This document shows, piece after piece, positions 27,438 through 35,408 of a DNA stretch of 64,000 nucleotides. The DNA lies in assembly GCF_023700755.1 (NCBI RefSeq), contig NZ_JAMKOJ010000012.1:1-64000 (forward strand), given 5' to 3'. The DNA comes from Allorhizobium sonneratiae. Its GTDB lineage: Bacteria; Pseudomonadota; Alphaproteobacteria; Rhizobiales; Rhizobiaceae. Position numbers and translations under genes: made by a program. The notes beneath the pieces are model-generated. The model was not told the origin of the DNA. It worked only from the letters and a program-made list of their open reading frames with translations, and made no database searches. Position 1 is the first letter of the stretch, and each line of letters begins with the position of its first letter.

Positions 27438-28307
27438 GTGCGTTTCGTCAGTTACAATATCCAATATGGTTTCGGTCTCGACCGCCGTTTCGATCCCGAA
27501 CGGATTGCCGCAAATCTTGAAGGCGCCGATGTCATCGCCCTTCAGGAGGTCACCCGCGGTGCCGCCGTCAATGACGGGGCCGATCTGCCGGAGATTTTTG
27601 CCAGCCTCTTTCCCGATTATCACTGGATCTATGGGCCGGCCTGCGACCTGCACAGCGCCAGCGAGATCGTCGATGGCCGCCGTGTTGACCGACGCTACCA
27701 GTTCGGCAACATGATCCTGTCGCGCTGGCCGATCCTCTCTCATCGCCTGCTGCTTTTGCCGCGCACAAGAAGCTATGAACGGCTGAACATGCAGCGCGGT
27801 GCGAGCGAAGCGGTGATTGACGCACCCGGTGGCGCGCTTCGTCTTTACTGCGTCCATCTCGATCATGTCGCCCCCGACGAGCGCATTGCCCAGATCCATT
27901 TTCTGAAAGAGCGTGCCTTCAATTTTGTTCAGGAAGGCGGGGCAATCACCATGGGTGCTGAATTCGGCCTGCCGCAACCGCCGATGACGGAGGATTTTCT
28001 GCTGATGGGCGATTTCAACATGCAGCCGGAATCGCCGGAATATGTCGCCATGGTCGGGACGAAGGACGCCTATTACGACCGCGATGCCCGCACAGGCGTT
28101 CCCGTCGATGCGCTGGCCCGCCTCGGCAGGCTGACGCCCGGCTGTTATAGCTGGGAAGAAACCGGACACCCGGATATGCGCATGCATCTCGATTATGGCT
28201 TTCTGAGCGGTTCGCTGGTTCCCCGGCTGAAAGATGCCTGGGTGGATGTGAAGGCGGAAGGATCGGACCATTTTCCAGTCTGGGTCGAACTGGCTGGAAA
28301 AGTCTGA
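27438..28307 (+). CDS. Endonuclease/exonuclease/phosphatase (EEP) family protein
   Basis: A 289-aa metal-dependent phosphoesterase of the DNase I-like EEP superfamily. The start VRFVSYNIQYGFG, the metal-binding Glu in VIALQEVTRG, MILSRWPIL, YCVHLDHV, LLMGDFNMQPESPEY and the closing GSDHFPVWVEL are the family's catalytic motifs. The substrate could be nucleic acid, a sugar phosphate or a phospholipid; sequence does not decide. No signal peptide. GTG at 27438 is taken as start because GGAGG and AGAG precede it; TTG at 27414 would add eight residues. It is divergent from obgE with 82 bases between starts. Confidence 0.85.
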   Translation: MRFVSYNIQYGFGLDRRFDPERIAANLEGADVIALQEVTRGAAVNDGADLPEIFASLFPDYHWIYGPACDLHSASEIVDGRRVDRRYQFGNMILSRWPILSHRLLLLPRTRSYERLNMQRGASEAVIDAPGGALRLYCVHLDHVAPDERIAQIHFLKERAFNFVQEGGAITMGAEFGLPQPPMTEDFLLMGDFNMQPESPEYVAMVGTKDAYYDRDARTGVPVDALARLGRLTPGCYSWEETGHPDMRMHLDYGFLSGSLVPRLKDAWVDVKAEGSDHFPVWVELAGKV

Positions 28308-28356
28308 AAACGTTAGCCGGAGGAAGATGCGGGCCGCAATCTTGCGGCCCGGCTTT

Positions 28357-28941
28357 TCAAATGCCCTTTGGCGCAATGAAATCCGGCTGGGTCAGCCGGG
28401 TTTCGATATGCGGGGCCATGGCATTGCGTGAGGCGCTGAACAGGTCGCTGCATCGGATGATGCGAAAACCGAGCTTGTCCTGAATACGCAGCGAGGCCTG
28501 GTTGTCGGCATAGGCGCCTGAATGCACCATCGCCTCCGGCATGCGACGGAAGAAACGCGATAGAGCTGCGCCCGCCGCCTCGCTCATCAGCCCCTGCCCC
28601 CAATAGAAGCGGTTCAGCCAATAGCCCAGATGCCAGCGCCCGTGCCGGATTTCCAGAGACACGAGGCCGATCATCACGTCATCCCCTTCGGTGATGGCCA
28701 GTTGCCAATCGGGCGTTACGGCAGAACGCGCCCGATTGAGCCAGTCGCAGGCATCATCGCGGCTGTAGGGCAGAGGCACCCGGCTCAGCATCCGGGTGAC
28801 CTGCCAGTCGTTCAGCGTTTCGGCAATCGCATCGGCATCGCTCATGCGCACGGGACGCAGGACCAGATGCCGGGTTTCGATCATCGGGCAGGGTCCGGGC
28901 GCAACCGCAGCCGGAATGGGGTGTTGAGGCGCTGTCATCAT
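28357..28941 (-). CDS. GNAT-family acetyltransferase (RimJ/RimL type), copy 1
   Basis: A 194-aa acetyltransferase with the RimJ/RimL layout: TRHLVLRPVRMSDADAIAETLND near the start, LGYWLNRFYWGQGLMSEAAGAALSRFF with the acetyl-CoA pyrophosphate loop, and NQASLRIQDKLGFRII. Substrate unknown; relatives acetylate N-terminal residues of ribosomal proteins or small molecules. The ATG at 28941 overlaps the stop of the preceding GNAT gene (ATGA) and has GGGGAG seven bases upstream. The pair lies between rpmA and obgE, a position I recall as conserved in rhizobia. Confidence 0.9.
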   Translation of the reverse strand: MMTAPQHPIPAAVAPGPCPMIETRHLVLRPVRMSDADAIAETLNDWQVTRMLSRVPLPYSRDDACDWLNRARSAVTPDWQLAITEGDDVMIGLVSLEIRHGRWHLGYWLNRFYWGQGLMSEAAGAALSRFFRRMPEAMVHSGAYADNQASLRIQDKLGFRIIRCSDLFSASRNAMAPHIETRLTQPDFIAPKGI

Positions 28942-29579
28942 CGCATCGCTCCCCAGCTCTTCAACGACATCCAGGTCTTGCGGTCCAGCCGGTACCATTC
29001 GACCGGCATCATGCCGCGACCAGCAAGATGCGCGACCATGCCCGTGCTCTGAAACTGGAAGCCACTCTTCTGGATGACCCGGCGTGCGGCAACATTGGTG
29101 ACCCGGCAACGGGCATCCAGTGTTGCGACATCCTCCCGGGTACGGAAGGCCATGTCGATCAGCGCATGCATGGCTTCGGTAGCATAACCTTTGTTCCAGT
29201 AAGGTTCGCCCAGCCAGAAGCCTATTTCCAGAGTCTCCTCACCATTCGGTGGTGGCTCCAGCGCGCAGCAACCGAGGAACTCCCCATTTTCGGCTTTTGT
29301 GATGGCATAGACGCATTTGCCGATCCCGCCGTCATTGGAACGTCGCACAAAATCAGCGGCGTCCTTCGCCGTGTAAGGATGGGGCATACGCGACACCATG
29401 GTCGCAATGGCGGCGTTGTTGGCGAGATGGGCAAGGGCGTCAATGTCTTCCACATGCGGCGCCCGCAAAACGAGCCGCTGCGACAGAAGAACGGGGCAAC
29501 TCCGCCTTAACCGATCGGGCCTCATCCGATCATCGGGCGACCTTTCCCGGTCGTCCCGACTTAATAATAAGCTCTCCAT
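28938..29579 (-). CDS. GNAT-family acetyltransferase (RimJ/RimL type), copy 2
   Basis: A 213-aa paralogue of the next gene, with a basic N-terminal extension of about 30 residues, then SQRLVLRAPHVEDIDALAHLANN, IGFWLGEPYWNKGYATEAMHALIDMAF (acetyl-CoA loop) and NVAARRVIQKSGFQFQ. AAGGAG lies eight bases before the ATG at 29579. The terminator after rpmA separates it from the ribosomal protein genes, so it probably has its own promoter in the 134-base gap. The two GNAT genes overlap by four bases and form one unit. Confidence 0.9.
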   Translation of the reverse strand: MESLLLSRDDRERSPDDRMRPDRLRRSCPVLLSQRLVLRAPHVEDIDALAHLANNAAIATMVSRMPHPYTAKDAADFVRRSNDGGIGKCVYAITKAENGEFLGCCALEPPPNGEETLEIGFWLGEPYWNKGYATEAMHALIDMAFRTREDVATLDARCRVTNVAARRVIQKSGFQFQSTGMVAHLAGRGMMPVEWYRLDRKTWMSLKSWGAMR

Positions 29580-29609
29580 GGTTCAGCTCCTTCTGGTCTG
29601 GAGGTAAAG

Positions 29610-29647
29610 AAAAAGGGAAGGTGGGTGGCGCCCCATCTTCCCTTTTT
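29610..29647 (-). terminator. Rho-independent terminator after rpmA
   Basis: On the minus strand AAAAAGGGAAG pairs with CTTCCCTTTTT around an inner GC-rich GATGGGG/CCCACC-type stem, and the run continues TTTTTCTTT. It lies 67 bases after the rpmA stop. Confidence 0.85.
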
Positions 29648-29713
29648 GCTTTGCTGAACCTGGTGCGGCCAGCCGGGTCGATGAGACGCCGGCTGTTTTT
29701 GAGCGCTACCGGC

Positions 29714-29986
29714 TTATTCCGCTGCTTCCGCCGTTTTCGGCATGACGGACACGAACACGCGACCGTTGGACTTCGTACGGTAGGCGACATTGCCGGCGGA
29801 AAGTGCAAAGAGGGTATGGTCCTTGCCCATGCCGACATTGGCGCCGGGATGCCACTGCGTGCCGCGCTGACGAACAATAATATTGCCTGCTACGACGTTT
29901 TCGCCGCCAAACTTCTTCACGCCAAGGCGCTTGGAATTCGAATCGCGACCGTTGCGCGAGGAACCGCCAGCTTTTTTGTGTGCCAT
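29714..29986 (-). CDS. rpmA: 50S ribosomal protein L27
   Basis: A 90-aa protein whose N-terminal tail ([15 protein letters not shown]) reaches toward the peptidyl-transferase centre. The core [27 protein letters not shown] and [18 protein letters not shown] is diagnostic. There is no Firmicutes-type N-terminal propeptide. AAAGGAG precedes the ATG. It follows rplU by 37 bases and ends in a short Ala/Glu tail. Confidence 0.98.
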   Translation of the reverse strand: MAHKKAGGSSRNGRDSNSKRLGVKKFGGENVVAGNIIVRQRGTQWHPGANVGMGKDHTLFALSAGNVAYRTKSNGRVFVSVMPKTAEAAE

Positions 29987-30023
29987 TGGAGTTCTCCTTT
30001 AAACCTTGTTTCCCGTTGACCGA

Positions 30024-30338
30024 TCAGGCGGCGATGATGTCGGTGATGCGAACGACCGTGTGATGCTGGCGATGCCCGCGCGAACGCTTGGAGTTCTGGC
30101 GGCGGCGCTTTTTGAAGGCGATAACCTTCTTGCCACGGGTCTGCTCGACGACTTCAGCCTTGACGGTCGCGCCAGCAACGAAAGGAGCGCCAAACTTGGC
30201 GTCTTCACCTTCGCCGACAACGAGAACCTCGGTGAATTCGATGGTTGCGCCAGCTTCGGCTTCCAGCTTTTCGATGGTCAGCACGTCATTGGCGTTTACG
30301 CGGTACTGTTTACCGCCGGTCTTGATGACTGCGAACAT
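30024..30338 (-). CDS. rplU: 50S ribosomal protein L21
   Basis: A 104-aa ribosomal protein: [25 protein letters not shown], then [13 protein letters not shown] and the basic RNA-binding end [30 protein letters not shown]. It starts the rplU-rpmA transcript. The leader on this strand, about 30339-30470, includes a small CCCGG/CCGGG hairpin (30370-30385) roughly 30 bases before the ATG, which could be part of autoregulation, but I cannot identify a known L21 leader motif. Confidence 0.98.
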   Translation of the reverse strand: MFAVIKTGGKQYRVNANDVLTIEKLEAEAGATIEFTEVLVVGEGEDAKFGAPFVAGATVKAEVVEQTRGKKVIAFKKRRRQNSKRSRGHRQHHTVVRITDIIAA

Positions 30339-30618
30339 TTTTTAACCTTTCATGTTCGGTCCAGCTCTTCCCGGTTTTGGCCGGGCGGCTGTCTTTTTGT
30401 CAGTCGGATTAGCGGATGAACCACCCGCCGGTGATCGGCCCCGAAGGAGCCAAAGGAAAAAGACAGGTTTTATCCCATCACAACCCGAATGTCGCATAAG
30501 TGATGCCCTCATCCCTGTCAAGGCAAAAGCCTGGTCTTTTCGAAAATTCGCTCTTGCCAGCCCTGACAATCGCCGCTATGAAGCGCACCGCACCTGACGG
30601 TGCCGACCAGTTTTGACC

Positions 30619-30708
30619 GGAGAGGTGGCTGAGTGGTCGAAAGCACCGCACTCGAAATGCGGCATACTCGCAAGGGTATCGTGGGTTCGAATCCCACCCT
30701 CTCCGCCA
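30619..30708 (+). tRNA. tRNA-Ser(CGA)
   Basis: A 90-base type II tRNA. The acceptor stem GGAGAGG pairs with CCTCTCC and is followed by an encoded GCCA end. The D arm reads TGGCTGAGTGGTCGAAAGCA, the anticodon loop CTCGAAA gives CGA (serine UCG codons), the long variable arm TACTCGCAAGGGTATC is typical of serine tRNAs, and the T loop is GTTCGAATC. It lies between rplU and a LysR gene, opposite in direction to both. Confidence 0.98.
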
Positions 30709-30880
30709 AGTTGCAATCACTCTCCGCCAGTTACCTGCAAAACCTTGGATTTCCTCGCAAAACTTCTGCTCGCCAGCGGCCCTTGAGGTTGACACCGGCC
30801 ACTGTCCTGCGGCTGAAGCCGGATTGATCAGAACAGCGGAGCTCCAAGAGTACGTCATCCGATGAACCGGGCGGGTGCCT

Positions 30881-31774
30881 CTATGCAATAGTCCCGTAAG
30901 TCCCGGATGCGAATTTCTTGATCGCAAGCGAAATAAACGCCTTGGCTGCCGGAGAAGATTGCCGTTCATCATTGACAGCCAGCCCGACGGATCGCTTCAC
31001 GGCAGGGTTCAGGGCTTTCTTCACCAGCCGCAGCGGGAAATTGTCAGGCAATGACGATTCCGCAACGATAGTGACACCGTCACCTCGCGCAACGGTTGTT
31101 AACGTACTCAAGAGCTGGGATGTCCTGTATCGGATATTCGGCTGGAGTTTTGCCGCCAGGAATAGCCGTGACACCAGTTCGGCTGAGCCGGCTTCCGTCA
31201 AGACGAACGGATCGGCGCACATGTCCCGCAATGTTACGGATGTTTGCGAGGCCAGGGCATGATCGCTCGGCAGCAATGCGACCATCTGGTCCTCCACGAG
31301 CGGATAGGTGTCGAATTGCTCCTCGGGAAGCACCACAAAGCCGACATCAACTCGGCGGTCCATCAGCCATTGCACAACCTGCCTATCCGGGCCTTCATCG
31401 ATATGAATAACGATATCGGGGAATTTCTTGCGGTAGTTCGCCAATATTTCCGGTAGCAGACACAGGGTCGAAGTCGGACCGAAAGATCCGATCCTCAAGG
31501 TGCCTCGCTTCATGCCGCGAGCATCGAAAGCTTCCTGTCGCATTGTCTCGGCAAGCCCGAGAAGAGTGCGTGCGTGCCGAAGCAGGCTTGAGCCGATGTC
31601 GGTCGGCTCGACATATCCTTGGTGCCGATGAAGCAATTCTACACCAAGTTCATCCTCAAGCGATTTGATCGCATGGGAAACGCCTGACTGCGAAATTTTC
31701 AATTGAGCGGCTGCCAAGGTAAAACTTTTACGTTCCACGACAACTACAAAAGCTTCCAACTGCGTCAGGGTCAT
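30881..31774 (-). CDS. LysR-family transcriptional regulator
   Basis: A 297-aa regulator with an N-terminal winged helix-turn-helix (LTQLEAFVVVVERKSFTLAAAQLKISQSGVSHAIKSLEDELG) and a periplasmic-binding-protein-like effector domain (GTLRIGSFGPTSTLCLLPEILANY, VDVGFVVLPEEQF, VARGDGVTIVAESSL). The effector is unknown. It is divergent from the XRE regulator/EamA transporter pair and may control that exporter; LysR-EamA divergence is a common arrangement. The start could be ATG 31774 or GTG 31783. Codon use has somewhat more AT-rich third positions than the housekeeping genes around it, hinting at accessory origin. Confidence 0.9.
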   Translation of the reverse strand: MTLTQLEAFVVVVERKSFTLAAAQLKISQSGVSHAIKSLEDELGVELLHRHQGYVEPTDIGSSLLRHARTLLGLAETMRQEAFDARGMKRGTLRIGSFGPTSTLCLLPEILANYRKKFPDIVIHIDEGPDRQVVQWLMDRRVDVGFVVLPEEQFDTYPLVEDQMVALLPSDHALASQTSVTLRDMCADPFVLTEAGSAELVSRLFLAAKLQPNIRYRTSQLLSTLTTVARGDGVTIVAESSLPDNFPLRLVKKALNPAVKRSVGLAVNDERQSSPAAKAFISLAIKKFASGTYGTIA

Positions 31775-31888
31775 GGTGGCCACTCATGAGGATTTATTCA
31801 TTTTACTATTATCTGCCATTCGAGATTGTATTGCCAGTGTCAATTGAAGGGATTGACACATTGCAACGGGATTGAAGAGCAAGGATAG

Positions 31889-32314
31889 ATGTTCATGCAG
31901 CAGCCCGACAGGAAAACCATGTTGAACAAGACCAAAGCACCGAACCTGATCGATATGCTTGTCGGCACGCGCATTCGCACGGCGCGCATCCGCACCGGTC
32001 TCAGTCAGGAAAAGCTGGCCAAGGCCTGTGCCATTACCTTTCAGCAGATCCAGAAATATGAAAAAGGCACGAGCCGCCTCAGTGTCAGCCGAATGAGCCA
32101 GATCGCAGCAAAAACCGGCTACCCGGTGAGTTGGTTTTTTGAAGACATCGATCAGCCGGACACCCCTCCAAAGGATGAAACCACCCTGTTTTTGCAGAGC
32201 TCGGAGGCGCACAAGCTGGCCAAAGCCTGGCTCCGACTGAAAAACCAAAGCTCTCGCCACGCCGTCTACACCGTCATCGACGCGCTTGCGACAAACGGGG
32301 GAGACGAGATATGA
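31889..32314 (+). CDS. XRE-family helix-turn-helix regulator
   Basis: A 141-aa regulator with a Cro/CI HTH at about residues 24-80 (RIRTARIRTGLSQEKLAKACAITFQQIQKYEKGTSRLSVSRMSQIAAKTG) followed by a PVSWFFED segment and a helical C-terminus, like the rhizobial quorum/biofilm regulator family typified by PraR. Here it is coupled to an exporter: the last four bases of its frame (ATGA) contain the start of the EamA gene. Two further in-frame ATGs lie near the beginning (31895 and 31919), so the true N-terminus may be shorter. It likely controls its own operon and perhaps the divergent LysR gene 114 bases away. Confidence 0.88.
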   Translation: MFMQQPDRKTMLNKTKAPNLIDMLVGTRIRTARIRTGLSQEKLAKACAITFQQIQKYEKGTSRLSVSRMSQIAAKTGYPVSWFFEDIDQPDTPPKDETTLFLQSSEAHKLAKAWLRLKNQSSRHAVYTVIDALATNGGDEI

Positions 32315-33291
32315 GCATCGAAGCTGCGGTTCAGGAGACGGCTGCACCAAAATCAACTTATCTGAAGCTGTCTTTGGTCGCTGTCATATGGGGAGGTACT
32401 TTTGTTGCCGGGCGGAATATTTCTCCCGACACACCGCCGCTTCTCTCCGCCAGCTTAAGATTTATTCTGGCGTCATTCGTGTTGTCCGGGTTCCTTCTTG
32501 TTTCCGGGAGGCTTTTCCTGAGACTCAATGCGGTGCAATTCATGAAGATCGTGGGTCTCGGCTTTTGTGGGATCTTTTCATATAATCTTTTCTTCTTTTA
32601 TGGACTGCATTTTGTGACCGCCTCAAGGGCGTCGCTCATCGTTGCGCTCAACCCGGCAGCAATGGCGATCGCTTCGTTTTTGATTTACCGGGAGTCTTTG
32701 TCACCGGTTAAAATAGCGGGAATAGCGCTGTGCCTCGCTGGCGCAATGATTGTGATCTTGAGCAAGAACCCGCAGGCATTGTCCAGTTCGTCGGGGAATT
32801 GGGCCGGTGACACCTTGATCTTTGGCTGTGTCCTCAGTTGGGTCAGCTATAGCGTTTTCGGACGAGATATTATTCGACAGATTGGGCCGTTGCATACCGT
32901 TGCGTATTCGATTTGGGCCGGAGCTGTCATGTTGACGTTGACCGCAATTCTCGGCGGACAGCTGACCGTTCACACGTTGGCGGCTTTGCCCTTCGGTGAT
33001 TTAGCGTGCCTTCTTTATCTCGGTGCAGTCGGCTCCGCAGTTGCATATGTCTGGTACTACGAGGCCATAGGCAAGATTGGTGCGACCAGATCGGGAGTGT
33101 TCATCGCATTAAACCCCCTGACGGCTGTTCTGTTGGGGGCAGCTCTACTTAAAGAAACATTGACCTTTTCCATGCTGATTGGTGGAGCGCTGGTCATCGT
33201 CGGGATCGTACTTTGCAATCGATCGTCAACGAATCTCGGCATGAAAAGTCGTGTTACTCCAGATTTGGGCGCACGGTCGGAGATAGCTTGA
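32311..33291 (+). CDS. EamA/DMT-family transporter
   Basis: A 326-aa inner-membrane protein with ten predicted helices in two EamA repeats (SLVAVIWGGTFVAGRNISPDTPPLLSASLRFILASFVL; TLIFGCVLSWVSYSVFGRDI). Relatives export amino acids, metabolites or drugs by proton exchange. The C-terminal ~25 residues are hydrophilic. It overlaps the XRE gene in an ATGA, so regulator and exporter form one unit. GC content is lower than in the neighbouring housekeeping genes. It is followed by 850 bases with no solid gene and traces of an insertion element. Confidence 0.92.
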   Translation: MSIEAAVQETAAPKSTYLKLSLVAVIWGGTFVAGRNISPDTPPLLSASLRFILASFVLSGFLLVSGRLFLRLNAVQFMKIVGLGFCGIFSYNLFFFYGLHFVTASRASLIVALNPAAMAIASFLIYRESLSPVKIAGIALCLAGAMIVILSKNPQALSSSSGNWAGDTLIFGCVLSWVSYSVFGRDIIRQIGPLHTVAYSIWAGAVMLTLTAILGGQLTVHTLAALPFGDLACLLYLGAVGSAVAYVWYYEAIGKIGATRSGVFIALNPLTAVLLGAALLKETLTFSMLIGGALVIVGIVLCNRSSTNLGMKSRVTPDLGARSEIA

Positions 33292-33438
33292 GAAGTGGAA
33301 CGATGCCGCGGCGGATCTGATCTTTCGGCTGGAAAGTTTTGCAACCAATTGACCCGATCCTTTGATCAAAGCGTCTGTCATTCCCCACAACATTACTTTC
33401 GAATATATGGACCTCAAACTGAACAAGCGGTATTCTCC

Positions 33439-33591
33439 ATGGATGACAGCGCATCTGCTGAATATATATCAGAGATTTCACGTTCTCTCGCGCAATTGGC
33501 TCTACGCAGCGGCTATCCGTTTTTGATGTATTTACTGGTTCTTGCGGCAGATGAGGATACCTATTGTTACGCGATGGAACAAAAATGTTGA
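33439..33591 (+). CDS. Short open frame, possibly a small gene cut short at its 3' end
   Basis: A 50-codon frame whose first 40 residues look like a real helical protein (MDDSASAEYISEISRSLAQ, then LALRSGYPFLMYLLVLAADED) of a kind I recall as short conserved rhizobial proteins that end with a few more helical residues. Here the last ten codons (TYCYAMEQKC) look unnatural and run straight into the IS21-like end repeats at 33586, so the original 3' end may have been lost to an insertion. No strong ribosome site. It could equally be a chance frame. Confidence 0.35.
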   Translation: MDDSASAEYISEISRSLAQLALRSGYPFLMYLLVLAADEDTYCYAMEQKC

Positions 33592-33641
33592 TTTCGACTG
33601 AGAAGTGACCCCATGTGTTGGTTTCAACGCAGAACTGAGCC
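33586..33641. mobile_element. IS21-like terminal repeats (remnant of an insertion sequence)
   Basis: Two related 26-base units stand in tandem: one starting TGTTGATTTCGACTGAGAAG at 33586 and one starting TGTTGGTTTCAACGCAGAAC at 33616. Multiple direct repeats with a TGTTGA/TGTCAA start and a GAAGTGACC-like body are typical of the ends of IS21-family elements. No istA or istB gene, whole or broken, can be recognised nearby, so only an end appears to remain. The call rests on memory of such ends. Confidence 0.45.
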
Positions 33642-34139
33642 GGTGGGGCTTCGTCAACATTTTTGGCTGGTAAGGTAAAGTCCGGCTCGACGTTGAAGGG
33701 GTCGTATCCGAGCCCCCGGCTCAAGCACTTGTCAACGCCTGTTCTACATTTTCAGTGATGTCGTTCAGTATTATTGAACACCCTGTAAGAACCGCCGGTG
33801 AGTTGCGAGCCCGTTGATGGCGGTTTTTCCATGCTCGATCGACGGCGCGCACGGGTCAACCTACGGATCGTACCATTGATGCAGGCCACCCTTTGATATG
33901 ACGTCGCAAGGCGCCTGCAATTGTTGACATATGTTATCTTAGAATATACTAAGATTTGTACCCGACGGAAATTTCTATGAATAAATATCAATAAGTTATA
34001 CGAATAATGGTAGAGAGCCCCTTCTCCGCCATGTCTGTCCAGGAAAGCCCTGATGAACGCAAAATAACAAATTTTTGCCGAATCATGTCCTTGCATGGCC
34101 ACAACTGTCAGCATTTTCCATCAGTTCCGGGGCCGCTCG
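33642..34139. other. Gene-poor, AT-richer stretch after the IS-like remnant
   Basis: No convincing gene in about 500 bases; open frames at 33752-34114 (minus) and 34007-34273 (plus) show no ribosome site or protein-like pattern. The composition is more AT-rich than the flanks. It contains a weak hairpin with T-run (AACCGCC at 33790 and GGCGGTTTTT to 33826) and a promoter/operator-like site at 33924-33955. It is best read as leftover accessory DNA between the transporter and the flavoprotein gene. Confidence 0.5.
33924..33955 (+). promoter_or_regulatory. Orphan promoter-like site with overlapping palindrome
   Basis: TTGACA (33924-33929) and TATACT (33945-33950) are near-perfect sigma-70 hexamers but only 15 bases apart. 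ATCTTAG (33936-33942) and CTAAGAT (33949-33955) form an inverted repeat across the -10. No gene starts downstream on this strand; the only ATG soon after (33977) opens a frame of five codons. Confidence 0.35.
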
Positions 34140-35339
34140 CTATTTTAGCCGGCGGATTGCCCCTTCGGCAGCGGCTTTGCCGGTGGCGAGGCAGGCGGTC
34201 AACAGATAGCCGCCGGTCGGAGCTTCCCAATCCAGCATTTCTCCGGCAGCGAACAGGCCGGGATGTTGGATGAGCATGAATTGATCATCCACCTCCTGCC
34301 AATCGATGCCGCCAGCAGATGAAATCGCTTCGGCAATCGGACGCGGGCGAAGGAGCGGAATGGTGAGCGATTTGATCGCGGTCGCCAATCGTTCCGGGTC
34401 GAAACCGTTACAGTCGGGGATGATGTCGCGCAGGAGTGCGGCCTTCACCCCTTCCAGTCTTGCACCCTTGCGCAGCCGGTTTGAAAGGCTGGTCCCGGCA
34501 GGCTGACGGGCAAGCGCGGCCCTCAGTTTTTCAGCGGAAAGGTCCGGCACGAGATCGACCTGAAGGCTGGCCTGTCCTTCACGTTCCAGCGCATCGCGCA
34601 AGGCTGCGGCATGGGCATAGACGAGACTGCCTTCGACCCCTGTTCGAGTGATGACAAATTCGCCCTTTATCCGCCCGGCTGCTGAGGTGATGGCGACAGA
34701 CTTGATCGGATGACCTGAAAAGGTCTCGCGAAAAAACGCGCTCCACTCCGCGTCGAAGCCGCAATTGGCCGGGCGGAACGGAACGATGGCCACGCCTGCC
34801 GCCGCAAGCCATGGCACCCATGCGGCATCCGAGCCAAGACCGGGCCAACTCGCCCCGCCAAGGGCCAGAATGACTGCATCGGGCCTGATATGGATTGGCC
34901 CATGCGGCGTCTCAAAACCATAACCGCCTTCGGAAAATCCCGTCCAGCGATGCCGTGTCAGGAGTTTCACGCCACGGGTTTCCAGCGATGTCAGCCAGGC
35001 GCGCAGCAGCGGCGAGGCTTTCATGGCGTTTGGAAACACACGCCCGGAGGTGCCGACAAAGGTTTCCACCCCCAAAGATGCCGCCCAGTTTCTGAGATCT
35101 GCAGGGGTAAAACGGTCGAGTGCCGGTTTCAACCGTGCATTGGCCGCACCGAAGCGGGTGACAAATCTCTGATAATCCTCGGAATGGGTGAGATTGAGCC
35201 CCGATTTGCCTGCCATCAACAATTTGCGCCCCATGGTCGGCTTGGCTTCGTAGACAGACACCTGAAAGCCACGACCGGCAAGACAATCGGCGGCCATCAA
35301 TCCTGCCGGACCGCCGCCGATAATGGCAATGCTCTTCAT
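34140..35339 (-). CDS. BaiN/RdsA-family NAD(P)/FAD-dependent oxidoreductase (TIGR03862-like)
   Basis: A 399-aa flavoprotein. It opens with the dinucleotide-binding motif IAIIGGGPAGLMAADCLAGRG and the family's GRKLLMAGKSGLNLTHSE block, has AVILALGGASWPGLGSDAAW in the middle and ends with LFAAGEMLDWEAPTGGYLLTACLATGKAA. This is the HI0933/BaiN family; members are flavin oxidoreductases with few known substrates. It lies 69 bases downstream of putA on the same strand and could be co-transcribed, but no link with proline breakdown is known. There is no terminator visible after its stop. Confidence 0.9.
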   Translation of the reverse strand: MKSIAIIGGGPAGLMAADCLAGRGFQVSVYEAKPTMGRKLLMAGKSGLNLTHSEDYQRFVTRFGAANARLKPALDRFTPADLRNWAASLGVETFVGTSGRVFPNAMKASPLLRAWLTSLETRGVKLLTRHRWTGFSEGGYGFETPHGPIHIRPDAVILALGGASWPGLGSDAAWVPWLAAAGVAIVPFRPANCGFDAEWSAFFRETFSGHPIKSVAITSAAGRIKGEFVITRTGVEGSLVYAHAAALRDALEREGQASLQVDLVPDLSAEKLRAALARQPAGTSLSNRLRKGARLEGVKAALLRDIIPDCNGFDPERLATAIKSLTIPLLRPRPIAEAISSAGGIDWQEVDDQFMLIQHPGLFAAGEMLDWEAPTGGYLLTACLATGKAAAEGAIRRLK

Positions 35340-35408
35340 TCCTGTCCCTTATCTACCGGATCGCATCGTCTGAAACAAACCGGCACCGGGCTTTCAGAAC
35401 ATGCAGTC

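Noticed and set aside
33254..33724. 156-codon minus-strand frame across the IS21-like repeats
   Set aside because: Its N-terminal part is a translation of IS-end repeats and the rest runs opposite the EamA gene end; no family signature.
30619..34139. Genomic island integrated at tRNA-Ser
   Set aside because: No duplicate of the tRNA 3' end was found in 33.3-34.1 kb and no integrase gene is present, so a tRNA-targeted island is not supported even though the segment looks accessory.
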